From contig JAAYDU010000044.1 in NCBI GenBank assembly GCA_012729095.1, positions 1 to 54,272 on the forward strand: a stretch of 54,272 bases of DNA. The letters run 5' to 3'. Both the position numbers and the translations under genes were made by a program. Below, in pieces: positions 42,408-50,461 of this stretch. The stretch comes from Methanobacteriota archaeon (GTDB taxonomy: Archaea; Thermoplasmatota; Thermoplasmata; Methanomassiliicoccales; UBA472). Numbering within the stretch: the stretch's first letter is position 1; each line of letters starts with the position of its first letter. Under the pieces are notes generated by a model, which was not told where the DNA came from, did not search any database, and saw only the letters and a list, made by a program, of their open reading frames with translations.

Positions 42408-43306
42408 GCGTCTCGCGCCTGCAGGAGGTCCTTGATTCGGGAAGGTTCGCGGTGACCGCCGAGATAGGCCCTCCGCGCTCCTGCGAGACGGAAAGGCTGA
42501 GGGAGACGGCCAGGGCGCTCAAGGGCAGCGCCCACGCTTTCAACCTGACGGACAACCAGGCGGCGAACGTACGCATGTCCAGCATCGCCTCTTCCGTGAT
42601 ATGCCTGCAGGAAGGGCTGGAGCCGGTGATGCAGATGACGTGCCGGGACCGCAATCGCATCGCCATTCAGAGCGATGTTATCGGAGCGAGCGCGTTGGGC
42701 ATAAGGAACGTACTTTGCATAAGCGGTGACCACCAGATGTTCGGTGACCATCCCCAGGCGAAGAACGTGTACGATCTCGATTCCATACAGGAGCTGATGG
42801 TACTTCGGCGCATGAGGGACGATGGGACGAATTGGTCCGGCGAGGCGCTCCCGCAGCCGCCGCAGCTGTACCTTGGGGCGGCGGCAAACCCCTTCGCAGA
42901 CCCCTTCGAGTTCCGGGTGACCCGGCTGGCCAAGAAGATCGACGCCGGTGCGCAGTTCGTGCAGACCCAGTGCGTCCTTGACATAGAGCGGTTCAAGAGG
43001 TTCATGCGGCTGGCGGTGGAGAAGGGGTTGCACGAGAGGGTGCACATCATCGCCGGCGTGATCCCTATGCGCTCGCACAAGGCGGCGCTGTTCATGAAGA
43101 ACAAGGTGGCGGGCATGAGCGTTCCCGATAGCGTGGTGGAACGGTTGCGGCGGGCGTCCGACCCTCGTGAAGAGGGCATCAGGCTGTGCGTGGAGACCAT
43201 GCAGGACCTGGGATCAATAAGAGGGGTGCACGGCGTGCACATAACCGCCATCGCCTGGGAGGACATCATCCCCCGGCTGGTGACCGAGGCTGGCATCAGG
43301 CCATAG
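42404..43306 (+). CDS. metF: 5,10-methylenetetrahydrofolate reductase
   Basis: A 300-residue flavin TIM-barrel enzyme that reduces methylene-THF to methyl-THF. The N-terminal EIGPPR carries the conserved catalytic glutamate, and blocks such as NVLCISGDHQMFGDHPQAK and GAQFVQTQCVLDIERFKRFM are typical. The small MetF type needs MetV as partner, encoded just upstream. As the last gene of the HdrA-HdrA-MvhD-MetV operon it is the probable substrate-level end of the electron chain. Confidence 0.95.
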   Translation: MSVSRLQEVLDSGRFAVTAEIGPPRSCETERLRETARALKGSAHAFNLTDNQAANVRMSSIASSVICLQEGLEPVMQMTCRDRNRIAIQSDVIGASALGIRNVLCISGDHQMFGDHPQAKNVYDLDSIQELMVLRRMRDDGTNWSGEALPQPPQLYLGAAANPFADPFEFRVTRLAKKIDAGAQFVQTQCVLDIERFKRFMRLAVEKGLHERVHIIAGVIPMRSHKAALFMKNKVAGMSVPDSVVERLRRASDPREEGIRLCVETMQDLGSIRGVHGVHITAIAWEDIIPRLVTEAGIRP

Positions 43307-43523
43307 GGCGCGTTTTCCGCCGGAAGGTCACGTGACGGTGGGGGGCATTGACCCGCGCACCGCTCACAGGGCTCCACGCCCGGCGCTGGGAGGGGCGCAG
43401 ATCGTCAGCGAGCATACGCCTATCCGGGCCGGGTCCAGCCCCCCATGGCGGAGGGGAAGAAGCTCAGGAAGCTGTAGTAGGAGGTCAAGTCGTTCCATGA
43501 CCGCCTGCTGGACGACCGCACAT

Positions 43524-43532
43524 GGTAAATAG
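43524..43532 (+). promoter_or_regulatory. TATA-like element before the UROD-type methyltransferase
   Basis: GGTAAATAG lies 14-22 bases before ATG 43546 and 23-31 bases before the in-frame ATG 43555, so the second ATG fits leaderless spacing better. The rest of the 239-base gap after metF shows no convincing gene. Confidence 0.4.
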
Positions 43533-43545
43533 CCCGTGATTCCTG

Positions 43546-44682
43546 ATGTTATCCATGGACCCAGTGGAAGTGCAGAACTTCTTCGCCCCCATTGACATGG
43601 AGTGGCACAAGGAGGCTAGAAGGCGTTTCGCATCACCTTTCCTCGGCACGCGTCACGGTCACATCCCAGTGGACCCCATGATGCTCTCCCATGCTGCCGT
43701 GGTCAGCGGAAGGACCATCCGGGAGTTCTATGAGAACCCGGAACTTGGTGCGCATTGCGTCGCGTCGGTGCAGGAACTTTACGATCTCCTGCCGGTAACC
43801 CATTGGTACTTCTCCCTGGTGTGGTTGTCCGAGCTGGGCATGGAGACTCAGTACATGGACCTCATGCCCCCGGTCCCCAAGGCCCCGGTCATACTGGACC
43901 CCTCCCAGGCCGACGAGCTGCATGTTCCCGGCCCGGAGGACCTGTTGAAGGGATGGACCATCAACCAGCTGTTCCGCGCGAACGATTACGTGGAGAAGAA
44001 CATTCCCTACATGTTCACGCCGCTGGCCATCGCATCGGACCTGACGGGGAGCGCAGCCCAGCTGTGCGGGCTGGAGAACTTCATAATGTGGACCATCACC
44101 GAGCCCGATGTGGCCCACAAGCTTGTCCGCACCTACATGGAGACCGCGGCGAACGGGGCGGAGGTCATCGCCAACCGTTACGGAAGCGCGGCCATCACCA
44201 CCGGTTCGGTTCTGGGAAACAACGACATATTCTCCGACGACATGGTGCGGGACTTCTCAGCCAAGTACCTGAACGAGTTCGTCCTGAAATGCTTCGAGAA
44301 GGGGGCTGGCCCCCAGGTCTTCTACCATCTTTGCGGGAACCACTGCACGGACTTCAAGGTGCTCAAGGAGCACATGATCTGGTCTCCCATGACCATAGTG
44401 CATGTAGGGTACAAGGACCGGGAGGTGTTCCCGGCGGACCTGCTGATCAAGGAGTTCGGCGATCTGGCCACCTGCATGGGAACGGTGGACACCAAGCTGA
44501 TGGTGAGCGGCACGCCCAAGCGCATATACGAGCAGGCCAGGGACCAGCTGATACGGGGGAGGGACTGTCCCTCCGGTTTCATACTGGGAACGGCATGCGA
44601 GGTGCCCGCCCTCACGCCTCCCAACAACATCATGGCCCTGAACAAGGCGGCCCAGGACTTCGGGACGTACGGCACCTGGTAA
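43546..44682 (+). CDS. UROD-family methyltransferase (MtaA/MtbA-like fold)
   Basis: A 378-residue protein of the uroporphyrinogen decarboxylase superfamily. The zinc site of the methylcobamide:thiol methyltransferases is visible as His261 and Cys263 in FYHLCGNH, with Cys351 in GTACEVPA as the third ligand. This makes a methyl-transfer role more likely than decarboxylation. No corrinoid protein or MtxB-type partner lies beside it, so its methyl donor and acceptor are unknown. Nearby MetF and AcsE genes suggest a link to folate or corrinoid methyl groups. Start could also be 43555. Confidence 0.82.
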   Translation: MLSMDPVEVQNFFAPIDMEWHKEARRRFASPFLGTRHGHIPVDPMMLSHAAVVSGRTIREFYENPELGAHCVASVQELYDLLPVTHWYFSLVWLSELGMETQYMDLMPPVPKAPVILDPSQADELHVPGPEDLLKGWTINQLFRANDYVEKNIPYMFTPLAIASDLTGSAAQLCGLENFIMWTITEPDVAHKLVRTYMETAANGAEVIANRYGSAAITTGSVLGNNDIFSDDMVRDFSAKYLNEFVLKCFEKGAGPQVFYHLCGNHCTDFKVLKEHMIWSPMTIVHVGYKDREVFPADLLIKEFGDLATCMGTVDTKLMVSGTPKRIYEQARDQLIRGRDCPSGFILGTACEVPALTPPNNIMALNKAAQDFGTYGTW

Positions 44683-44750
44683 GGCGCCGTCATCTTCATC
44701 CCCCAGATACTGGACGACGGTCCCGGACCAACCATGGTCGCGGTGGCGAT

Positions 44751-44918
44751 ATGGGCATTGGCAGATGTTCCCTTAGTTCTGCTCTTCGCCTGGGATATGT
44801 GACCGATCCCCGCGGTCGAGCGACCGTCCTGGACCCCGCTCTTTCCACAAAGGACCGCAGCGTGCTCAGGGAAAAGGTTCATCACCGCTTAGGCCAACTG
44901 ATGAACGGTCTATCATGA
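44751..44918 (+). CDS. possible small ORF coupled to the TPR protein
   Basis: ATG 44751 opens a 55-residue frame whose TGA overlaps the next ATG as ATGA. The second half (TDPRGRATVLDPALSTKDRS, then VLREKVHHRLGQLMNG) looks protein-like, but no family is recognised and no promoter or ribosome site is clear. It could also be the remnant of a longer gene. Confidence 0.3.
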   Translation: MGIGRCSLSSALRLGYVTDPRGRATVLDPALSTKDRSVLREKVHHRLGQLMNGLS

Positions 44919-45829
44919 GCTTCGATCAGCAGGGGTCCACACTGTGCCGATGGCGGGCGGAGCGCGGGTCACATCCTGGCGAAGATGAGAAGGTCATGTG
45001 GGGGAAGACGATCGAAAGCCTGCAGACCAGGCTGCGTTCCGGGACCGACCCCGAGGAGATGGCCGACCTGCATCATCGTCTGACCGTGGCTCACATCAAG
45101 CTGGAGGACTACGGCACCGCCCTGGGGTGGGTGGAAAGGGGACTGCAGCTCAAGGCGCCGTCATGGGAGCATCAGCTCCTTGAGGACAAGGCCGAGGTGC
45201 TATTCCTCCTGGGAAGGGAGGCGGAGAGCATGGCGCTTCTCAACGAGATCTATCCCAAGGAACCGCCAGTCATATGCAGGATGAAGGACGAAGCGCCCCG
45301 GCATCACCGCACGATCGAATCACTGGGGATGGTCTGCCCGGAATGCGGTTTCGAGTCCGACTACGGCGTTCGGTCCTGCCCGAAATGCGGACGCCGCGTG
45401 GACGAGTGCTTCCAGCTGGTGAAGAGGTCGAGGAGCGTTCTCGGCCCGTACGGAAAGGGTGTCGGCTGCCAAATGCCCAGCCCGCATCGCACCAGGGCGG
45501 TACGCGTCTTCCACACGACGTACACGGTCGATTTCGACGACCCGGAGCGTTACCTCACCGCGGTCCAGGACCAGTTCCTGGGCCGCCGGCGCGAGACCAT
45601 AACCACCAGGAAACGGGTTCTATGGTCGCCTTTGGCGGCGGCGCTCTGCCTGGCAGCGGCGTTCCTCTTGGCCATTTCAGCGGCGATCGGCATGGGGCAC
45701 GAGGGGACCACCATTGCAGCACTGGCCCTCCTGGGCATCGCCACCGTCCTCCCTCTCCTTCTCTTCTTCGCTTGGGCGGCCGTCCCGCCACGGACATCGG
45801 GCGCGCTTGCGCCTGACGAGGAAAGGTGA
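44915..45829 (+). CDS. TPR-like, zinc-ribbon, two-helix membrane protein
   Basis: A 304-residue protein of unknown function. Residues about 40-120 form helical repeats like TPRs (LHHRLTVAHIKLEDYGTALG with WVERGLQL). A zinc ribbon follows (CPECGFESDYGVRSCPKCGR, about 149-168), then a soluble stretch and two C-terminal transmembrane helices (LAAALCLAAAFLLAISAAIG and ALALLGIATVLPLLLFFAWA). The start may instead be ATG 44996, giving MWGKTIESLQ. It faces the 3' end of acsE. Confidence 0.72.
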   Translation: MSFDQQGSTLCRWRAERGSHPGEDEKVMWGKTIESLQTRLRSGTDPEEMADLHHRLTVAHIKLEDYGTALGWVERGLQLKAPSWEHQLLEDKAEVLFLLGREAESMALLNEIYPKEPPVICRMKDEAPRHHRTIESLGMVCPECGFESDYGVRSCPKCGRRVDECFQLVKRSRSVLGPYGKGVGCQMPSPHRTRAVRVFHTTYTVDFDDPERYLTAVQDQFLGRRRETITTRKRVLWSPLAAALCLAAAFLLAISAAIGMGHEGTTIAALALLGIATVLPLLLFFAWAAVPPRTSGALAPDEER

Positions 45830-45869
45830 ATCAACGCCGGCGCCGTCCCAGGAGGTGGATGTATGTCTT

Positions 45870-46646
45870 TCAGGCCCTCAGGAAATCGTCGCAGTACAGC
45901 TTCTCCGCCTTCAGCAGCTCCCCGGCCTTGATGACGTTCATCAGATCGGCATCCTGCACGTCCACTATGGCCGCGCTAAGGCCGACGCCCATGAGCATGC
46001 CCAGGAAGGTGCGGTTCAGAAGACTTCTCTCCTTCGCTCCATTGGAGACGTTCGACAATCCCACGACGGTGCGGGGGGAAGGATCGTTGAGAGTCTGGAA
46101 CAGCTGCATGGCCTTGATGACCTTCACGGGCTGGTCCTGAGCGGCCTTGATGGGCATGACCAGTGGATCGAGCATCAGCCGCTCGGGCATCACATCGTGC
46201 TCCATGGCCGTGGTGATCATCAGCATGGCCATCTCCGCCCTGGATTCCGCGTCGTTCGGAATGCCACGTTCGTCCATGGTCAGGCATATCACGTCCGCGT
46301 CGTGCTCCCGGGCCAGTGGGAAAAGCGCCTGCATCTTCTTCATCTCCGCTGTCGTGGAGTTGATGATGAGCTTGTTGCGGCAGGCCTTGATGCCGGCCGT
46401 CATGGTCTTGATGCCGGGCGTGTCGATGCACAGCGGAAGGTCGGTAACCTCCTGGACCGTGCGAACCAACCATTCCATGGCCGCTGGTCCGTCGTCCCGT
46501 CCCGGCCCCACGTTCAGGTCAAGGGCGTGGGCCCCGCACTCCACCTGCTGGACGGCGTGCTGCTGGATGAACCTCTCGTCCCTGGCATCTATGGCCTGTC
46601 CGACCGCGGTGAACAGGCCGTTCAACCTCTCGCTGATGACCAACAT
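45870..46646 (-). CDS. acsE: methyl-THF:corrinoid iron-sulfur protein methyltransferase
   Basis: A 258-residue TIM-barrel protein of the dihydropteroate-synthase superfamily, very like Moorella AcsE: VISERLNGLFTAVGQAI, GAHALDLNVGP, MEWLVRTVQEVTDLPLCIDT, NKLIINSTTAEMKK, RLMLDPLVMPIKAAQDQ and VVGLSNVSNGAKERSLLNRT. It passes the methyl group of methyl-THF to the corrinoid protein of CODH/ACS. ATG 46646 lies about 32 bases after a TATA element and replaces a TTG at 46670 as start. Methanopterin-using archaea do not normally carry this enzyme, so it supports a folate-based pathway. Confidence 0.93.
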   Translation of the reverse strand: MLVISERLNGLFTAVGQAIDARDERFIQQHAVQQVECGAHALDLNVGPGRDDGPAAMEWLVRTVQEVTDLPLCIDTPGIKTMTAGIKACRNKLIINSTTAEMKKMQALFPLAREHDADVICLTMDERGIPNDAESRAEMAMLMITTAMEHDVMPERLMLDPLVMPIKAAQDQPVKVIKAMQLFQTLNDPSPRTVVGLSNVSNGAKERSLLNRTFLGMLMGVGLSAAIVDVQDADLMNVIKAGELLKAEKLYCDDFLRA

Positions 46647-46672
46647 CTTGTTCGGAACGTCATGTCCCAAGA

Positions 46673-46684
46673 CCGTTTTAAGCG
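46673..46684 (-). promoter_or_regulatory. TATA element of acsE
   Basis: CGCTTAAAACGG on the minus strand is about 32 bases before ATG 46646, so the transcript has little or no leader. Confidence 0.5.
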
Positions 46685-46771
46685 TTCCCGCCCGGATATC
46701 CCCCGATCAGATACGACGAAAGGGCGCGGTCCTGGACGGTCATCATATGATTCCTATCGGCCATCGCTATC

Positions 46772-46779
46772 TTTAATAC
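46772..46779 (+). promoter_or_regulatory. TATA box of purH
   Basis: TTTAATAC lies 70 bases before ATG 46846. The expected transcript start near 46801 excludes the upstream ATG 46783 and leaves AAGGAG (46835-46840) as ribosome site for ATG 46846. Confidence 0.55.
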
Positions 46780-46845
46780 GGAATGAGCAATATACCCCTG
46801 GCATACCATCCTTCTTGGTGTGCCTATCCCAACGAAGGAGTTCAC

Positions 46846-48399
46846 ATGGTCAAGATCGAGAGGGCGGTTGTCAGCGTCTCGGACAAGGATGGTATAGTTG
46901 ATTTCTGCAAGGGCCTCAGTCAGCTGGGCGTGGAGCTTGTTTCCACCGGCGGCACGGCCGACATGCTGTCCTCCCACGGATTGAACGTCACAAGCATATC
47001 CGACTATACAGGCTCCCCGGAGATGATGGACGGTCGGGTGAAAACGCTGCACCCGGCCATATTCGCCGGGCTTCTCGCCAGAAGGGATTCCCAGGATCAC
47101 ATGCGCCAGCTGAACGAATCGGGATTGAAGCGCATCGACATGGTTGTTGTGAACCTGTACCCGTTCCGGGATACCGTGCTAAGCAAGGGGGACGACCTGG
47201 AGGAGGTTATCGAGAACATCGATATCGGCGGGCCGTCGATGATACGCGCCGCGGCCAAGAACTCCGGCTCCGTGGCGGCGGTCACCGATCCGCGCAGTTA
47301 CCCCGCACTCCTGGAGGAGCTCAGGACCAACGGCGGGGAGCTTTCCAGACCCACCCTTCGCAAGCTGATGCTGAACGCGTTCCGTTCCACCGCCTATTAC
47401 GATTCCCTGATAGCCTCTCATCTAGGCGCCGAGTTCGGCGACGAGGGTTTCCCGGAAACCTACAGCATGGGACTGGAGAAGCGCCAGGACCTTAGGTATG
47501 GCGAGAACCCGCAGCAGACCGCGGCGTTCTACGCGGACCCCTTCACCAAGGGCGTTTGCGTCTCCCGATCCGAGCAGATGCACGGGAAGGAACTGTCTTA
47601 CAACAACATCCTTGATCTGGAATCGGCCTTGGAGCTGGTGCGGGAGTTCGAGAGGCCCACTGCCATAGTCATAAAGCACACCAATCCCTGCGGCGCCGCG
47701 TCGGCGGACACCATCTCCGAAGCGTTCGCCAGGTCCTACGGCGTCGATCCCATGGCGGCCTTCGGCTGCGTCATCGGCCTCAACCGCAACGTGGACCTTG
47801 CGACGGCGACAGACATCTCCCAGCACTTCGTGGACTGCGTCATCGCCCCGGATTACGACGGGGATGCCCTGGAGCTGCTGAAGAGAAAGAAGAACATACG
47901 GCTGCTGAGGACGAACGCTCCGATCACGCTGGACACCGCTCCGGAGTGGCGCATGAAGCGCATCAAGGGCGGGCTGCTGGTGCAGACCAACGAGCATGTG
48001 CCCGTTTCCGCCCAAGACCTGAAAGTGGTGACCAAGCGCGCTCCGACCGAGGAGGAGGTGCACGGGATGCTCTTCGCCAACAAGGTGTGCAAGCACGTGT
48101 GGTCCAACTCCATCATCCTGGCCAAGGGCGAGACAGTGGTCGGCATCGGCGCGGGGCAGATGTCCCGCGTCGATTCTTCCATGATCGCCGCGCACAAGGC
48201 CGGGGAAAAGGCCAAGGGCAGCGTTCTGGCATCGGACGCCTTCTTCCCGTTCCGGGACGGTGTCGACACGGCGGCGAATGCCGGCGTGACCGCCATAATC
48301 CAGCCCGGCGGTTCGATACGCGACCAGGAGTCCATTGACGCGGCGAACGAGCATGGCATGGCCATGGTCTTCACCGGGGTAAGGCTGTTCAGGCACTGA
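46846..48399 (+). CDS. purH: bifunctional AICAR transformylase/IMP cyclohydrolase
   Basis: A 517-residue enzyme for the last two steps of IMP synthesis, using 10-formyl-THF. The N-terminal MGS-like cyclohydrolase domain begins VKIERAVVSVSDKDGIVDFC and includes GRVKTLHPAIFAGLL. The transformylase domain has the catalytic IKHTNPCGAAS and NPQQTAAFYAD. Many archaea use other enzymes here (PurP, PurO), so the folate-dependent bacterial type agrees with Fhs and FolD in this window. AAGGAG before ATG 46846 decides the start. Confidence 0.96.
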   Translation: MVKIERAVVSVSDKDGIVDFCKGLSQLGVELVSTGGTADMLSSHGLNVTSISDYTGSPEMMDGRVKTLHPAIFAGLLARRDSQDHMRQLNESGLKRIDMVVVNLYPFRDTVLSKGDDLEEVIENIDIGGPSMIRAAAKNSGSVAAVTDPRSYPALLEELRTNGGELSRPTLRKLMLNAFRSTAYYDSLIASHLGAEFGDEGFPETYSMGLEKRQDLRYGENPQQTAAFYADPFTKGVCVSRSEQMHGKELSYNNILDLESALELVREFERPTAIVIKHTNPCGAASADTISEAFARSYGVDPMAAFGCVIGLNRNVDLATATDISQHFVDCVIAPDYDGDALELLKRKKNIRLLRTNAPITLDTAPEWRMKRIKGGLLVQTNEHVPVSAQDLKVVTKRAPTEEEVHGMLFANKVCKHVWSNSIILAKGETVVGIGAGQMSRVDSSMIAAHKAGEKAKGSVLASDAFFPFRDGVDTAANAGVTAIIQPGGSIRDQESIDAANEHGMAMVFTGVRLFRH

Positions 48400-48526
48400 A
48401 CGATCATGTCGTGACGTTCAAGGTCGAGGAGGGCGCCCTTGCAGGACCTCTGCTCTGGACACGATCCCTCATCACACGCCGAGCTACGATCGGCACATGT
48501 CCATTATCTTTCCGAGGCCGGGAGCC

Positions 48527-48534
48527 TTTAATAA
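48527..48534 (+). promoter_or_regulatory. TATA box of the RACo gene
   Basis: TTTAATAA is centred 26 bases before ATG 48557. It fixes this start over the in-frame ATG 48497, which would lie upstream of the promoter. Confidence 0.65.
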
Positions 48535-48556
48535 CGCGGGAACGGATTCGCTTGGG

Positions 48557-50461
48557 ATGAGCCCTCGGATCACTTTCCACCCTAAAGGCCGCAGCGTCGA
48601 CGCACCGAAAGGCACCAGCCTGCTGGAGGCAGCGATACTCGCGGGGGTGGAGATCAACAGCGCCTGCGGCGGAAAAGGCACTTGTGGGCGCTGCCGGGTG
48701 GTGGTGAGCGGGGAGTTCGAGTCCCAGCCCACGGACAAGGTCAGCGGGGAGGAGTGGGCCGCTGGCTACCGCCTGGCCTGCATGACCCGGGTGGTTGGGG
48801 ACTGCACAGTGTTCGTCCCCGAGGAGAGCCAGCTCAGGCCTATGCAGGTGGTCGGTGGCAGGGACGATACCTCGCTGAAGGAGGTATCTCCGTTGGTAAA
48901 GGCCGTGCACGTGAAGCTGAGGCCGCCGACCCTGCAGGACAACGACGCCGACCTGGAGCGGCTGCTCAAGCAGCTTGGCTTTGAACCTGGAGGGCTGGAG
49001 GTGCCACTGCCGCTTCTGAGGGAGCTGCCGCGCACCCTGCGGGAAGGGGAATGGACGGCCACCGCCTTCCTGGACGGGGATCGCCTGGTCGACCTGAGGC
49101 CCAGCGACGCCGTCTCGCGCAACTTCGGGGTGGCCGTGGACGTGGGGACGACCACCGTGGCCTTGCAGCTACTGGACATGAAGAGCGGGCGCATGGTGGC
49201 CCAGGTCTCCGACTACAACCGGCAACTGATGTACGGGGAGGACGTGCTGGCCCGCATCATGCACGCCGAGGACCACGGGCCGGAGCCTCTGAGGACGGCC
49301 ATCATCGACACCATAAACCACATGCTGGCCAGGGCGTGCTCCGTCAGCGACGAGTGCGCGGGGAACGGCAAACGGGTGTGCGCCGACGAGATCACCGCCA
49401 TGGTGCTGTCGGGGAACACCACCATGATGCACATGCTGCTGGGCCTGGACGCCAGGTCGATACGTTACGAACCGTACACCCCGGTGACCAACATTCCCCC
49501 CCGGGCGGCCGCAAGTGAGCTGGGCATAAAGATCGGACCGCTGGCGTCGGTGCACCTGGTGCCCGGTAGGGCCAGCTATGTCGGGGGAGACGTGGTGGCC
49601 GACGTGGTGGCCTCCGGCATGGCCAAAAGGGACGGTGTCTGCCTCCTAATAGACGTGGGCACCAACGGTGAGGTGGTCCTGGGAAACAGGGACTGGATGC
49701 TGGCATGCTCCGCCTCCGCGGGACCCGCCTTCGAGGGAGGGGAGGTCTGCCACGGCATGCGTGCCGGGGACGGGGCAATAGAGAAGGTCTCCCTGCGCAA
49801 CGGCGTGGAGTATTCCACAGTTGGAAAGACCAGGCCCAAGGGGCTATGCGGTTCCGGTCTGATCGACCTGCTGGCGCAGATGTTCCTCACCGGGGTCATA
49901 GACAAGAAGGGCCGCATGCAGCGGTCGGAGAGGGTCAGGGACGGGGAGTTCGGAAAGGAGTACGTTCTCGTCTATTCCAAGGACACGGAGAGGGACGGGT
50001 ACGACCTGAAGGCCACAGGCATGAGCTGCTGCCCCGTGGACAAGGTGGAACACCGCAGGGACATCAGCATCACCGAGGAGGACATCGCCAATGTCATACG
50101 CACCAAGGCGGCCATCTTCGCCGCGGCCGAGGTGCTTCTGGACACAGCCTCCCTGGACTTCGGGGACCTGGAGCGGGTGTACGTGGCCGGGGGCTTCGGG
50201 CGCCATATAGACCTTGACAACGCGGTCTCCATCGGGCTGCTTCCGGACCTGCCCCGGGACCGCTTCACCTTCCTGGGGAACGCCTCCTTGGACGGGGCCA
50301 AGCTGTACATGCTCTCGAAGGAGAAGAGAGAGGAGACCTTCAGCGTGCACAGGGCCATGACGTACGTGGAGCTGTCCACCGAACAAAGGTTCTTCGACCG
50401 CTTCTCCTCGGCGTCTTTCCTGCCGCACACCGACCTGGGAAGGTTCCCGTCCGTCAGGTGA
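48557..50461 (+). CDS. corrinoid activation ATPase, RACo type
   Basis: A 634-residue reductive activator of corrinoid proteins. The N-terminal 2Fe-2S ferredoxin domain has Cys37, 43, 46 and 75 (CGGKGTCGRC and RLACM). After a linker the ASKHA ATPase region begins GVAVDVGTTTVALQLLD and includes LLIDVGTNGEVVLG and YVAGGFGRHIDLDNA. It uses ATP to drive reduction of inactive Co(II) corrinoid. This is the bacterial RACo form; methanogen RamA carries 4Fe-4S clusters at its C-terminus instead. It lies between purH and a divergent radical SAM gene. Confidence 0.92.
   Translation: MSPRITFHPKGRSVDAPKGTSLLEAAILAGVEINSACGGKGTCGRCRVVVSGEFESQPTDKVSGEEWAAGYRLACMTRVVGDCTVFVPEESQLRPMQVVGGRDDTSLKEVSPLVKAVHVKLRPPTLQDNDADLERLLKQLGFEPGGLEVPLPLLRELPRTLREGEWTATAFLDGDRLVDLRPSDAVSRNFGVAVDVGTTTVALQLLDMKSGRMVAQVSDYNRQLMYGEDVLARIMHAEDHGPEPLRTAIIDTINHMLARACSVSDECAGNGKRVCADEITAMVLSGNTTMMHMLLGLDARSIRYEPYTPVTNIPPRAAASELGIKIGPLASVHLVPGRASYVGGDVVADVVASGMAKRDGVCLLIDVGTNGEVVLGNRDWMLACSASAGPAFEGGEVCHGMRAGDGAIEKVSLRNGVEYSTVGKTRPKGLCGSGLIDLLAQMFLTGVIDKKGRMQRSERVRDGEFGKEYVLVYSKDTERDGYDLKATGMSCCPVDKVEHRRDISITEEDIANVIRTKAAIFAAAEVLLDTASLDFGDLERVYVAGGFGRHIDLDNAVSIGLLPDLPRDRFTFLGNASLDGAKLYMLSKEKREETFSVHRAMTYVELSTEQRFFDRFSSASFLPHTDLGRFPSVR

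Noticed and set aside
43445-43528. A coding-like frame with two consecutive in-frame TAG codons after ten codons, just before the UROD-type methyltransferase; considered as pyrrolysine use.
   Set aside because: Tandem TAG is unlikely for pyrrolysine, the product would be only 27 residues, and several genes here (TBP, Lrp, metF, the geranylgeranyl reductase) end in TAG as a normal stop. No pyl gene is in the window.
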